A program made the position numbers and the translations under genes. Below the pieces are notes generated by a model. It was given only the letters and a program-made list of their open reading frames with translations. It searched no databases and had not been told where the DNA came from. Shown piece after piece: positions 34,356-43,033 of a stretch of 64,000 bases of DNA. The first letter of the stretch is position 1, and the number at the start of each line of letters is the position of its first letter. This stretch comes from Microvirga sp. ACRRW (GTDB lineage Bacteria; Pseudomonadota; Alphaproteobacteria; Rhizobiales; Beijerinckiaceae): contig NZ_JAKRNJ010000007.1 in the NCBI RefSeq assembly GCF_022346925.1, positions 1-64,000 on the forward strand. Reading direction: 5' to 3'.

Positions 34356-35048
34356 GTGTCCAATCCAAGTGAACAGTACGTACGCGATGTAATTGTCCCA
34401 ATTGCCGAGGTTGAACTTCAACACGATGAGCTTGCGTATAAGCGTCTATGTGGGACAGGTTTTGTAATTGGTCGATCCAAATATCTCCTAACAGCAGCTC
34501 ATGTGCTTGAGAACGTTGAGTTTGCCGTTGGCATGAAAACCAAAGAAGGAAATTGGTTCTCGATCGAGATAGAGATTGCGGCTCAACATCCTTCAGAAGA
34601 CATCGTCATATGCGCAATAAAAGACGATCAATTTTTTGAATCATGGCTTCGCCTTGACGGCAATCATTATCATCAAGCATGCGAATATCATATTTTTGGC
34701 TACCCAGATGATGTGCTCTATGAAGCAGATCAGCGAGGCATAGATGGAAGAATACTTCAAAGACCAGATCTAATCTATACTAAGGGCTATATTAGAAGAA
34801 GATTTTCGTCTAAACTACCAGGACTGAGGGGACAGTCTTTTTTTGAACTGAGCGATCCTGCTGGAGCAGGTTGCTCTGGTGCGCCATTAGTAATGGGATT
34901 TGATACACCCTGGCGAGTTGCAGGTATCTATGTTGGGGAAAGAACGACCGAGCAAGCAGGTCGGGCACTCAGGGAAAGAGGCTACGCACTTAGAATCGAA
35001 GCAGTTACAGATTGGCTGAGGGCGATAGACCCAATCCTCCTTGAGTAA
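34356..35048 (+). CDS. Trypsin-like serine peptidase, AT-rich singleton
   Basis: A 230-residue protein without signal peptide or membrane segment, so probably cytoplasmic. The S1-type catalytic triad can be read as His49 in LLTAAHVLEN, Asp82 in SEDIVICAI and Ser174 in GAGCSGAPLV, with GTGFVIG before the histidine as expected. The start is GTG at 34356 after a GGGGGGG tract. Base composition and codon use differ plainly from all neighbours (many A/T-ending codons, such as AGA, ATA and CAT). It therefore looks horizontally acquired, alone, between the trcR terminator and prpE. Substrate and role are unknown. Trypsin-like modules in such islands sometimes belong to defence or stress systems. Confidence 0.75.
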   Translation: MSNPSEQYVRDVIVPIAEVELQHDELAYKRLCGTGFVIGRSKYLLTAAHVLENVEFAVGMKTKEGNWFSIEIEIAAQHPSEDIVICAIKDDQFFESWLRLDGNHYHQACEYHIFGYPDDVLYEADQRGIDGRILQRPDLIYTKGYIRRRFSSKLPGLRGQSFFELSDPAGAGCSGAPLVMGFDTPWRVAGIYVGERTTEQAGRALRERGYALRIEAVTDWLRAIDPILLE

Positions 35049-35140
35049 ATCAAAGACTTTTAATCGAGATTAAATCACAATCCCTTCGCCATATCAGACT
35101 AGAGAAGAAAGCCTTTTATTCTCTTGTGCAATGCCAGCAT

Positions 35141-37069
35141 TTATCCCGCCACGCCCCTGCTCTTCAGCGCGTCGCCGATCTCGTCCAAGATCAGCGGATC
35201 GTCGATGGTGGCGGGCATGCTCCATTGATCGCCGTCGGCGATCTTCTTCATGGTGCCGCGCAGGATTTTTCCCGAGCGGGTTTTCGGCAGACGCGGCACG
35301 GTGATCGCGAGCTTGAAGGCGGCGACAGGGCCGATCTTTTCGCGTACGAGGCCGACGAGCTCTTTCTCGATCTCGGCGGGGGATTGCTGCACGCTGGATT
35401 TCAGCACCACGAAGCCGCAGGGCACTTCGCCTTTCAGTGAATCCTTCACGCCGATCACGGCGCATTCGGCGACCGCCGGATGGGAGGCAAGCACCTCCTC
35501 CATGCCGCCTGTCGAGAGGCGATGACCCGCAACGTTGATGATGTCGTCCGTGCGGCCCATGACCCACACGTAGCCATCCTCGTCGATATAGCCCGCATCC
35601 GACGTGTTGTAGTAGCCGGGATAAACGGAGAGATAGGATTCCTTGAAGCGCTCATCCGCCTGCCACAGCGTCGGCAGAGCGCCGGGAGGCAACGGCAGCT
35701 TGATGACGATGGCGCCCATCGTGCCCGGCGCAACCTGCTTGCCGCCTTCATCCAGAACTTCGACGGTGTAGCCCGGCAGCGGCACCGTGGGCGAGCCGTG
35801 CTTGATCGGAAGCGCGCCGAGCCCGAGCGGATTGCCGACCACCGGCCAGCCGGTTTCCGTCTGCCACCAATGGTCGATCACCGGAACTTTCAGAATATCC
35901 TCGGCCCATTTGACCGTATCGGGATCGGCCCGCTCGCCCGCGAGAAACAACGCGCGGAACGAGGAGATGTCGTAGTTCTTGAGAAGCTCCGCCTTCGAAT
36001 CTTCCTTCTTGATCGCGCGGAAAGCAGTAGGTGCGGTGAACAGCGTCACGACGCCATGATCGGAGATTACGCGCCAATATGCGCCTGCATCCGGCGTGCC
36101 CACGGGCTTGCCTTCATAGAGGATCGCGGTGCAGCCCTGCAGCAGCGGCGCGTAGACGATGTAGGAATGTCCGACGACCCAGCCCACATCGGACGCGGCC
36201 CAGAACACCTCACCCGGCTCGACGCCGAAGAAGTTGCTCATGCTCCATTTGAGCGCGACCATGTGGCCGCCATTGTCGCGCACCACGCCCTTCGGCTTGC
36301 CGGTGGTGCCCGACGTGTAGAGCACGTAAAGCGGATCGGTTGCGGCAACCGGCACGCAGGCGGCCTTCCTGCCTGCTGCTTTCGCTTTCGCGACTTCCTG
36401 CGCCCAATCGAGATCGCGGCCCTCGATGCGCGAACATTCGAGCTGCGGGCGTTGATGAATCAGGCACGCATCGGGCTTGGTCGAGGAGAGTTGAATCGCC
36501 TCGTCGAGCAGAGGCTTGTACGGAACGACCTTCGCGCCTTCGATGCCGCAGGACGCGGAGAGAATGACCTTCGGTTTCGCGTCGTCGATGCGGGTCGCGA
36601 GTTCCTTCGCGGCGAAACCGCCGAACACCACGGAATGAATCGCGCCGATGCGCGCGCAGGCGAGCATCGCAAAAGCCGCTTCCGGGATCATCGGCATGTA
36701 GACGATAACGCGGTCGCCTTTCGTAACACCCATGTCCTGCAACACGGCGGCGAGCGTGGACACTTCATCCTGAAGTTCAGCGTAAGAGATGCTGCGCTTT
36801 GAATTCGTCACCGGGCTGTCGTAGATGATCGCAGCCTGGTCGCCGCGCGTCGCCACGTGGCGGTCGACGGCGTTGTAGCAGGTGTTGCACTCCGCACCCT
36901 CGAACCAGCGGCCATAGGCGCCGGATTGGGGATTGAAGATCGTCTCGGCGGGCTTGATCCAATCGATCTCGCGCGCAGCCTCTTGCCAGAAACCGACCGG
37001 ATCGGACTTCCAGCGCGCATAGACCTCACGATAGCGGCTTTGGGTTGATGAGCGTTGGGTTGATGACAT
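35141..37069 (-). CDS. prpE: Propionyl-CoA synthetase (acyl-CoA synthetase PrpE)
   Basis: AMP-forming ligase activating propionate to propionyl-CoA. It has 642 residues, the PrpE length. Motifs: ACS N-terminal domain SRYREVYARWKSDPVGFWQEAA, the ATP-binding loop LYTSGTTGKPKGVVRDNGGH, the adenylate-binding DHWWQTETGWP, and the C-terminal catalytic lysine in LPKTRSGKILRGTM. The phrase PTAFRAIKKED is typical of propionyl- rather than acetyl-CoA synthetase. GGGGAAG stands before the ATG. No methylcitrate-cycle genes are adjacent, so propionate is probably routed through methylmalonyl-CoA. That last point is inference. Confidence 0.9.
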   Translation of the reverse strand: MSSTQRSSTQSRYREVYARWKSDPVGFWQEAAREIDWIKPAETIFNPQSGAYGRWFEGAECNTCYNAVDRHVATRGDQAAIIYDSPVTNSKRSISYAELQDEVSTLAAVLQDMGVTKGDRVIVYMPMIPEAAFAMLACARIGAIHSVVFGGFAAKELATRIDDAKPKVILSASCGIEGAKVVPYKPLLDEAIQLSSTKPDACLIHQRPQLECSRIEGRDLDWAQEVAKAKAAGRKAACVPVAATDPLYVLYTSGTTGKPKGVVRDNGGHMVALKWSMSNFFGVEPGEVFWAASDVGWVVGHSYIVYAPLLQGCTAILYEGKPVGTPDAGAYWRVISDHGVVTLFTAPTAFRAIKKEDSKAELLKNYDISSFRALFLAGERADPDTVKWAEDILKVPVIDHWWQTETGWPVVGNPLGLGALPIKHGSPTVPLPGYTVEVLDEGGKQVAPGTMGAIVIKLPLPPGALPTLWQADERFKESYLSVYPGYYNTSDAGYIDEDGYVWVMGRTDDIINVAGHRLSTGGMEEVLASHPAVAECAVIGVKDSLKGEVPCGFVVLKSSVQQSPAEIEKELVGLVREKIGPVAAFKLAITVPRLPKTRSGKILRGTMKKIADGDQWSMPATIDDPLILDEIGDALKSRGVAG

Positions 37070-37194
37070 GGCGCTTCCCCGTTGCTGTCACCGCATGAGA
37101 CTTGTGGTTGTCGTTGTGGTAGCAGGCAAAACAGCTGTGGTCAGCGACGACTTTCGGCCACTCTACTTTCGGTGAGTCCCTTCCAGGTTTTTCG

Positions 37195-37953
37195 ATGATC
37201 ACCAATCCGCTTTTCTATGCCGCCGCCGTCCCGGCCGTAACGCTCATGGGATTGGCCAAGGGCGGCTTCTCGGGGCTCGGGCTTCTCTCCCTGCCGCTGA
37301 TGGCGCTGGTGGTCTCGCCGGTGCAGGCCGCCGCCATCACCCTGCCGATCCTGATCGTGCAGGATGTGGTGTCCGTCTGGGCCTACCGTCACACCTGGGA
37401 CAAGCGCAACGTGGCGCTGCTGATTGCGGGCGCTGTCGCCGGCGTCCTCATGGGCTATCTGCTGGCGGCACAGGTGTCGGATGCGGCGATCAAGCTCGCC
37501 GTGGGCGTGATCTCGATCAGCTTCGCCATTCGTAGGGTCGTGCTGGAGCGCAGCGCCACTCCACCGGACGCCGCCTTCGCCGATACGCCGCGCGGACTCT
37601 TCTGGGGCTGGGTGACGGGCTTTACCAGCATGATCGCCCATGCGGGTGGACCGCCCTTCCAGATCTACGTGATGCCGCAGAAGCTGCCGCGCGACGTCTT
37701 CGTCGGCACGGGCGCGGTCGTGTTCGGAATCCTCAACTGGATCAAGGTGCCGCCCTATGCGGCGCTCGGCCAGTTCACCGCGGAGAATCTCGCGACTGCG
37801 GCCGCTCTGTTTCCTGTGGCCATCGCTTCCACCTGGGCAGGAGTTCTGCTCGTCAGGCGAGTATCCGGCCAAAGCTTCTACACAGCCGTGTATGTGCTGT
37901 TGGTGCTGGTAGGTGGGAAGCTTGTCTATGACGGCACTGTCGCGCTGTTCTGA
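37195..37953 (+). CDS. TauE/SafE family sulfite exporter-like permease
   Basis: A 252-residue integral membrane protein with about eight hydrophobic segments in two halves. The glycine-rich repeat GLAKGGFSGLGLLSLPLMAL near the start and the second-half counterpart GFTSMIAHAGGPPFQIYVMP mark the TauE/SafE family. Members export sulfite, sulfoacetate or related organic anions. The substrate here is not deducible. It is divergent from prpE and ends at a hairpin shared with a convergent DUF465 gene. Confidence 0.88.
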   Translation: MITNPLFYAAAVPAVTLMGLAKGGFSGLGLLSLPLMALVVSPVQAAAITLPILIVQDVVSVWAYRHTWDKRNVALLIAGAVAGVLMGYLLAAQVSDAAIKLAVGVISISFAIRRVVLERSATPPDAAFADTPRGLFWGWVTGFTSMIAHAGGPPFQIYVMPQKLPRDVFVGTGAVVFGILNWIKVPPYAALGQFTAENLATAAALFPVAIASTWAGVLLVRRVSGQSFYTAVYVLLVLVGGKLVYDGTVALF

Positions 37954-37966
37954 ATCTCGTCCATGA

Positions 37967-38000
37967 AAAAGCCGCCACTTCCTGAGGAAGCGACGGCTCT
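37967..38000. terminator. Probable bidirectional terminator hairpin
   Basis: AAAAAGCCGCCACTTCC pairs, with a few G-U and mismatched positions, with GGAAGCGACGGCT. It lies between the convergent TauE-like and DUF465 genes. An A-tract on the left supplies a T-tract for minus-strand transcripts. Confidence 0.5.
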
Positions 38001-38025
38001 GTGGGGGAATGCTGTGAAGATGACC

Positions 38026-38208
38026 TTAGTGCACCGCCATGTCTGACGTTCTCAGGCGGCTGATCTCATCCTTCAGTTGGAGTTTTTTCCGCTTCAGCTC
38101 TGCAAGTCTCATGTCGTCCGTCGATGGGCTGTTGAGGGCGTCCTGGATCTCGCGCTCGAGAGCCCGATGCTTCCGTTCTAGTTCCACCAGATGGTTCTGC
38201 AGCGGCAT
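38026..38208 (-). CDS. DUF465 (YdcH-like) small coiled-coil protein
   Basis: A 60-residue protein with the DUF465 pattern: MPLQNHLVELERKHRALEREI, then RLAELKRKKLQLKDEISRL. It is fully helical and probably a short coiled-coil hairpin. The function is unknown. AGGAGG lies 7 bases before the ATG at 38208, which is preferred over an upstream start at 38256. A paralogue is divergently encoded 189 bases away. Confidence 0.88.
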   Translation of the reverse strand: MPLQNHLVELERKHRALEREIQDALNSPSTDDMRLAELKRKKLQLKDEISRLRTSDMAVH

Positions 38209-38397
38209 GTCAGTTCCTCCTGTCTGATTACTGACGGGAGATAGTTTGCCAGACATAGTGTGGCGAGTCGAAGGCCAAAAACAAAAAAATGGCGGGGTGA
38301 AGATGCGGCCCTCGTCTTGCCCTCCGACAGCCTTGCGCGCATAATCCCGCGCTCTCGTCGGCCTTCCCTAAGGCACGGATATCTGGATCGATTTTTC

Positions 38398-38598
38398 ATG
38401 ACCGAGCTGGCTGAACTGGAAACGGACTTGGCGCGCCTCAAGCAGGAACATCGCGACCTCGACATGGCCATCGACGCTCTTGAGAGCATGATCGCGGGCG
38501 ATCAACTTCAGGTTCAGCGCCTGAAGAAGCGCAAGCTCGTCCTGAAAGATCAGATCATCCGCCTGGAAGACCAGCTGACGCCCGACATCATCGCCTGA
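38398..38598 (+). CDS. DUF465 (YdcH-like) paralogue
   Basis: A 66-residue helical protein from the ATG at 38398, [20 protein letters not shown], ending [22 protein letters not shown]. The C-terminal [13 protein letters not shown] matches the KRKKLQLKDEIxRL of the neighbouring DUF465 protein, so the two are related. The upstream extension to 38260 lacks family similarity. There is no strong ribosome binding site, but GGATCG lies close. It precedes purE. Confidence 0.78.
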   Translation: MTELAELETDLARLKQEHRDLDMAIDALESMIAGDQLQVQRLKKRKLVLKDQIIRLEDQLTPDIIA

Positions 38599-38687
38599 AA
38601 AGGCCGCGCTTCCCTCGGCAAATGCTTGCTTGCTGGAAGCGCCTTCGCTATGCCGCTGTGAACACAGGCTATCAGCGGAGCCACATC

Positions 38688-39179
38688 ATGGCGCAAGCCC
38701 CCGTTGCCATCATCATGGGCAGTCAATCGGACTGGGCGACCATGCGTCATGCCGCCGAGACACTGGACGCGCTCGGCATCGCCTATGACGCCCGCATCGT
38801 TTCCGCCCACCGCACCCCGGACCGGCTCGTGACTTTTGCCAAGGGCGCGAAGGCGCAAGGCTTCCAAGTGATCATCGCAGGCGCGGGCGGCGCCGCCCAC
38901 CTTCCCGGCATGGCCGCCTCCATGACCCCCCTGCCCGTCTTCGGCGTGCCGGTGGAATCGAAGGCGCTGTCGGGCCAGGACAGCCTGCTCTCCATCGTGC
39001 AGATGCCCGCAGGCATTCCGGTGGGGACGCTCGCCATCGGCAAGGCCGGCGCCGTGAACGCAGCGCTTCTCTCGGCTGCCGTGCTCGCCCTCCACGATTC
39101 CACCCTGGCCGACCGGCTCGACGCCTGGCGCAAGCGCCAGAGCGAAAGCGTGGCCGAGCGCCCCTCAGACGAAGGCTAG
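38688..39179 (+). CDS. purE: N5-carboxyaminoimidazole ribonucleotide mutase PurE
   Basis: Class I PurE, converting N5-CAIR to CAIR in purine synthesis. It has 163 residues. The signature motifs [35 protein letters not shown] and [16 protein letters not shown] are intact, including the catalytic His region. The ATG at 38688 has GGAG 7 bases upstream. It is 4 bases before purK, with which it forms a two-step pathway and an operon. Confidence 0.97.
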   Translation: MAQAPVAIIMGSQSDWATMRHAAETLDALGIAYDARIVSAHRTPDRLVTFAKGAKAQGFQVIIAGAGGAAHLPGMAASMTPLPVFGVPVESKALSGQDSLLSIVQMPAGIPVGTLAIGKAGAVNAALLSAAVLALHDSTLADRLDAWRKRQSESVAERPSDEG

Positions 39180-39183
39180 AACC

Positions 39184-40263
39184 ATGATCCGCCCCGGCTG
39201 CACCATCGGAATTCTCGGCGGCGGACAGCTTGGCCGCATGATGGCCATGGCCGCGGCCCAGCTTGGCCTGAAGGCGCATATCTACGCCCCGGAAGAGAAC
39301 AGCCCCGCCTTTGATGTAGCCGCCGATGTCACCGTCGCCGCCTATGAGGACGAGGCCGCCCTGGTGCGCTTCGCCAAGGCCGTGGATGTGGTGACGTATG
39401 AATTCGAGAATGTGCCGAGCGAGACTGCGGCGACGTTGAGCGCCCATACCCTGCTCGCGCCGAATGCCCAGGCGCTCGCCGTGTCGCAGGACCGTTTCCT
39501 GGAAAAGACCTTTATTTCCGGCCTCGGCATTCCGGTGGCTCCCTTTGCGAATTTCGACAACGAGGCCGAATTGATCGCAGCCGTCGAGAAGCTCGGCCGT
39601 CCCGCTGTGCTCAAGACCCGCCGCTTCGGCTATGACGGCAAGGGGCAAGTGATGATCCGGCCCGACACCGATCCCGTGGCCGCCTGGGCCGAGCTGGGTC
39701 GGTCGCCCGCCATCCTCGAGGGCTTCGTGCCCTTCGAGCGGGAAGTCTCGGTGGTGGCCGCCCGCACCGCCTCCGGGGCCTTCGCAGCCTACGATCTCTG
39801 CGCCAACGAACATAAGCACCACATCCTCGACATCACCCAGGTTCCGGCAGGCGTCTCGGGCGCGACCGAGGCCGAGGCCATGCGGATTGCGAAGAGCATC
39901 GCCGATGCCCTCGATTATGTGGGCGTGCTGGCGGTCGAGCTGTTCCTGGTGACGGAGAATGGCCGGGAGCGGCTGGTGGTCAACGAGATCGCGCCCCGGG
40001 TGCATAATTCCGGCCACTGGACCCTCGGCGGGGCTGAGACCTCGCAGTTCGAGCAGCATATCCGCGCCGTCTGCGGCTGGCCTTTGGGTTCGGCCGCCCG
40101 CCTCGGTCGGGTGGAGATGAGGAACCTGATCGGCCACGATGCGGACGAGTGGGAGGGAATCCTGGCTGAGCCCGGCGCTCATCTCCACCTCTACGGCAAG
40201 GCTGAAGCCCGGGCTGGCCGCAAGATGGGCCATGTGACCCGGATTTTCCCCGAAAAGGGCTGA
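39184..40263 (+). CDS. purK: N5-carboxyaminoimidazole ribonucleotide synthase PurK
   Basis: ATP-grasp enzyme that carboxylates aminoimidazole ribonucleotide with bicarbonate, supplying PurE. It has 359 residues. The N-terminal [20 protein letters not shown], the EFENVP element, the ATP-grasp core [16 protein letters not shown] and [13 protein letters not shown], and the metal-binding [15 protein letters not shown] are all present. It starts 4 bases after purE. Confidence 0.97.
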   Translation: MIRPGCTIGILGGGQLGRMMAMAAAQLGLKAHIYAPEENSPAFDVAADVTVAAYEDEAALVRFAKAVDVVTYEFENVPSETAATLSAHTLLAPNAQALAVSQDRFLEKTFISGLGIPVAPFANFDNEAELIAAVEKLGRPAVLKTRRFGYDGKGQVMIRPDTDPVAAWAELGRSPAILEGFVPFEREVSVVAARTASGAFAAYDLCANEHKHHILDITQVPAGVSGATEAEAMRIAKSIADALDYVGVLAVELFLVTENGRERLVVNEIAPRVHNSGHWTLGGAETSQFEQHIRAVCGWPLGSAARLGRVEMRNLIGHDADEWEGILAEPGAHLHLYGKAEARAGRKMGHVTRIFPEKG

Positions 40264-40441
40264 ACCTTTTTCAATCGGGGGCGTTATTCCCCTGGCTCGG
40301 CGGTTTGTACGGTGCTTTTGTCGGAAGGAACCCTGGACAGGCAAGGCTTCTTCTGTTATCGACGCCAGCCAGATTGAGGTGCGCCTGACGCGCCTCGTTT
40401 TCTTTTACACAATCGAAACGGTTCAAATACGAGGAATTCGC

Positions 40442-40693
40442 GTGCAGGTTCTTGTCCGGGATAACAACGTCGATCAGGCGCTCCGCGCTCTCAAGAAAAA
40501 GATGCAGCGTGAGGGCATCTTCCGCGAGATGAAGCTCCGCGGCCACTACGAGAAGCCGTCTGAGAAGAAGGCCCGCGAGAAGGCCGAGGCCGTCCGTCGC
40601 GCCCGCAAGCTGATCCGTAAGCGTATGCAGCGCGAAGGCCTCCTGCCTTCGAAGCCGCGTCCGACCACAGCAGCCCGCCCTGGGGCTCGCTAA
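40442..40693 (+). CDS. rpsU: 30S ribosomal protein S21
   Basis: Small-subunit protein of 83 residues starting at a GTG ([21 protein letters not shown]) with GAGG 7 bases upstream. The family core is [34 protein letters not shown]. The tail is slightly longer than in E. coli and ends in a Pro/Ala/Arg stretch. The gene stands alone with its own terminator. Confidence 0.95.
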   Translation: MQVLVRDNNVDQALRALKKKMQREGIFREMKLRGHYEKPSEKKAREKAEAVRRARKLIRKRMQREGLLPSKPRPTTAARPGAR

Positions 40694-40734
40694 AATCTTC
40701 AGCCGGCCTTTTTGAGGCCAGCCCGTCGATTGTG

Positions 40735-40770
40735 AAACAGCGCCTTCTGCGCAAGCAGAGGCGCTGTTTG
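40735..40770 (+). terminator. Long terminator hairpin downstream of rpsU
   Basis: AAACAGCGCCTTCTGC, GCAA loop, then GCAGAGGCGCTGTTT: a 15-bp stem with a single bulged T, ending in TTTG, 42 bases after the rpsU stop. A smaller GGCCT-TTTTG-AGGCC hairpin precedes it at about 40705-40719. Confidence 0.8.
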
Positions 40771-40933
40771 CATGTCTGGGCTCCGGATCCGGCGACCTTT
40801 TGACCCAAGACTCAGGCAATGGATGGAATATTGTCCTCCAGCCCGCCTTTCTGTTGCCGTGTTTCACGGCTGTTAAGGATTTTCCGCTAAACCGCCACTC
40901 ACCGAGTTTGAGTAAAGAAGTTTGGAGACGAAG

Positions 40934-41800
40934 GTGCTCGCCCCATCGATTCGCCGTTTCGCGCCCCTGAGCCTGGTCCTGACCGCCTTGAGCCTTGCCG
41001 CCTGCAGCACCGTGGGAGGTGGCGCCACTTCCCAGCGTATCGCCGTGGTGGAAGAGGACACGCAGGGCACGAGCCAAGTGAACATTGCGTCCCTGTCGGA
41101 TGTCATCCAGCGCAACCCGAACGACCCGAGCGCCTATAACACCCGCGGCGCGGCCTATGCCCGCGTGGGCCGCTACAGCGACGCCATCTCGGATTTCTCG
41201 AAGGCGGTCCAGATCGACCCCAACTATGCTCCGGCCTATACGAACCGGGCGCTGGCCCTTCGCCAGACCAACCGGAATGACCAGGCACTCGCGGACTTCA
41301 CCCGTTCGATCCAGGCCGACCCAAATTACGGACCGGCCTATATCGGCCGCGCCAACCTGCTGCGCGCGCAGAACGCCTACCAGGAAGCCCTGAGCGACCT
41401 GAACATGGCGACCCGCCTCCTGCCCGAATCGGCCGAGGCCCTGCATTCGCGCGGCCTGCTCTACCAGCGCCAGAACATGCACCAGCAGGCGATCCTGGAT
41501 TTCGACGCCACCATCGACCGCAACCCCTTCGTGGGCGCTCCTTACGCGGCTCGCGGCCAGAGCTATGTGGCGACGAACCAGTTCGACAAGGCTGTCGAGG
41601 ATTTCAACGCGGCGCTCAACGTCAACAACAGGGATGCCGATTCCTGGGCTTGGCGCGGCGTGGCGCTCGAGCGCAAGGGCGACCGTAGCCAAGCGCTCGA
41701 AAGCTATTCCCGCGCGCTTGCCCTCGACTCGTCCAACACGGTCGCCCGCCAGGGCAGCTCCCGCCTCCAGGGCGGCGTGGCAGGCCTGTTCCGCGGCTAA
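40934..41800 (+). CDS. Tetratricopeptide repeat lipoprotein
   Basis: A 288-residue exported lipoprotein. The GTG at 40934 has GGAG 6 bases upstream and starts a lipoprotein signal with lipobox LAAC at Cys24. Six TPR units follow, each about 34 residues, such as PSAYNTRGAAYARVGRYSDAI, APAYTNRALALRQTNRNDQAL, GPAYIGRANLLRAQNAYQEAL and ADSWAWRGVALERKGDRSQAL. The general layout is that of NlpI-like envelope adaptor proteins. The partner is unknown. It is followed 13 bases later by a nucleotidyltransferase gene. Confidence 0.88.
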   Translation: MLAPSIRRFAPLSLVLTALSLAACSTVGGGATSQRIAVVEEDTQGTSQVNIASLSDVIQRNPNDPSAYNTRGAAYARVGRYSDAISDFSKAVQIDPNYAPAYTNRALALRQTNRNDQALADFTRSIQADPNYGPAYIGRANLLRAQNAYQEALSDLNMATRLLPESAEALHSRGLLYQRQNMHQQAILDFDATIDRNPFVGAPYAARGQSYVATNQFDKAVEDFNAALNVNNRDADSWAWRGVALERKGDRSQALESYSRALALDSSNTVARQGSSRLQGGVAGLFRG

Positions 41801-41812
41801 GGCAGGTGCGGC

Positions 41813-42406
41813 ATGAACCTTGCCGCCTCCCCTTTGCGCGATCTCGACGACATCGCACAATTTCTCGAAGCGCATGCAGGCCTGCATGCGCTTCTTTTGC
41901 ATGTGGAGAGCCTCGCCCTGCCGGATGCCTGGATCGGCGCAGGCTTCATCCGCAACGCGGTCTGGGATGTGCTCCACGGCTATCCCATCGACCCTTCCCG
42001 GCTCAACGATGTGGACGTGATCTACCTCGATCCGGCCGAGACGGCGGACGGATGCGAGGATGCCCATGAGCACCAGCTCATGGCTCTTGCGCCAGGCGTT
42101 CCTTGGCAGGTGAGAAACCAGGCACGCATGCATCTCCGCAATGGAGATGCCCCTTACCGAAGCACCTATGAGGCCATCGCCCGCTGGCCTGAAACGGCAA
42201 CGGCAATCGCGGCGCGAACGGTGAGCGGAAAAGTCGAAGTCATTGCGCCTTACGGCATCGGGGATCTCATTTCCCTCATCGTGAGACCGACGCCGGCCTT
42301 CGCCCATAAGATGGATGTATACCGCGAGCGGCTCCGCTCCAAGGATTGGGCACTGCGATGGCCGAGGCTTACGTTCAGTGAAACGGTCCCTAAGCCCGGC
42401 TCATAG
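41813..42406 (+). CDS. Nucleotidyltransferase family protein (NTP_transf_6/DUF925)
   Basis: A 197-residue protein of the DUF925 nucleotidyltransferase group. The pattern is PDAWIGAGFIRNAVWDVLHG, with the acidic pair in LNDVDVIYLD, then VRNQARMHLRNGDAPY, AIARWPETATAIAAR and the C-terminal KMDVYRERLRSKDW. The RxxxDxD-like active site is intact, but the substrate is unknown for the family. It may be cotranscribed with the TPR lipoprotein. Its last 6 bases overlap the convergent GNAT gene. It contains a perfect 28-bp palindrome at codons 19-28. Confidence 0.85.
   Translation: MNLAASPLRDLDDIAQFLEAHAGLHALLLHVESLALPDAWIGAGFIRNAVWDVLHGYPIDPSRLNDVDVIYLDPAETADGCEDAHEHQLMALAPGVPWQVRNQARMHLRNGDAPYRSTYEAIARWPETATAIAARTVSGKVEVIAPYGIGDLISLIVRPTPAFAHKMDVYRERLRSKDWALRWPRLTFSETVPKPGS
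41867..41894. other. Perfect 28-bp palindrome inside the nucleotidyltransferase gene
   Basis: GAAGCGCATGCAGG followed immediately by its exact complement CCTGCATGCGCTTC, centred between bases 41880 and 41881. There is no loop or mismatch. It encodes part of LEAHAGLHALLL. It may be a dyad binding site, a cruciform or a chance product of codon choice. Confidence 0.7.
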
Positions 42407-42880
42407 TTCCTTCTTCAGGAACGACACGTAAGGCTCGAAGCCGAACTGGCGGTACGTGCGCTCGGCGCGTTCATTAGCGACGAGAGCGCCGATCATGAGG
42501 CGCTTGAGGCCAGCCTCTTTCGTGAGGCGCTCGGCCTCGTTCAGCAGCATCTGTCCGATGCCCTTGCCCCGCCACTCCGCGTGAACGATCAGATCCGTCA
42601 CCGTGCCGTGGCTGCGGAATTCGGCGGCCACATAGGCTGCATCCTGATCGAGCGAGAAGCCCATGGCTCCGACGACCACATGTTCCACAATGGCCAGAAC
42701 GATCCGCCCGTTGCGCCGGGACAGGCGCATCATCAGCTCGTCGTAATAGGCATTGGCCCCGTCATGATCGCGCCGACGGTCGCCGACGAGATCCGCCTCG
42801 AACACGTTGAGCTGGTGGATCAGCTCGACAACCGTGTCGCGGTCTTTCGGAAGAGCGGTGCGCAGGGTGATGGACGACAT
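42401..42880 (-). CDS. GNAT family N-acetyltransferase
   Basis: A 159-residue acetyl-CoA-dependent acyltransferase. The fold elements are ITLRTALPKDRDTVVELI at the start, VVVGAMGFSLDQDA, the strand VTDLIVHAEWRGKGIGQMLLNEAERLTKEAG with the acetyl-CoA loop RGKGIG, and LVANERAERTYRQFGFEP. The ATG at 42880 fits the family N-terminus. The frame is open to 43000 but without homology. The acceptor substrate is unknown. Confidence 0.88.
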   Translation of the reverse strand: MSSITLRTALPKDRDTVVELIHQLNVFEADLVGDRRRDHDGANAYYDELMMRLSRRNGRIVLAIVEHVVVGAMGFSLDQDAAYVAAEFRSHGTVTDLIVHAEWRGKGIGQMLLNEAERLTKEAGLKRLMIGALVANERAERTYRQFGFEPYVSFLKKEL

Positions 42881-42987
42881 GACGAAACCTGAAGGCGACT
42901 GAACTGTGCCTTCCTTAAACCAGCTTTCGCGAACTTCGTCATTCCAGAAACGACCGCCTCCCACGATGTCGAGTGAAGCGGAAACGA

Positions 42988-43014
42988 AAACGCCCGGCAC
43001 GAGGCCGGGCGTTT
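42988..43014 (-). terminator. Rho-independent terminator of the pnt operon
   Basis: AAACGCCCGGC (42988-42998) and GCCGGGCGTTT (43004-43014), a perfect 11-bp stem with 5-base loop, followed on the minus strand by TCGTTTCC. It lies 20 bases after the pntB stop codon. Confidence 0.88.
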
Positions 43015-43033
43015 CGTAATCCGATGAAGAGGA

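Noticed and set aside
35141..37069. Acetyl-CoA synthetase (acs)
   Set aside because: The length of 642 residues and the phrases FRAIKKED and DHWWQTETGWP fit propionyl-CoA synthetase better, although dual activity on acetate is possible.
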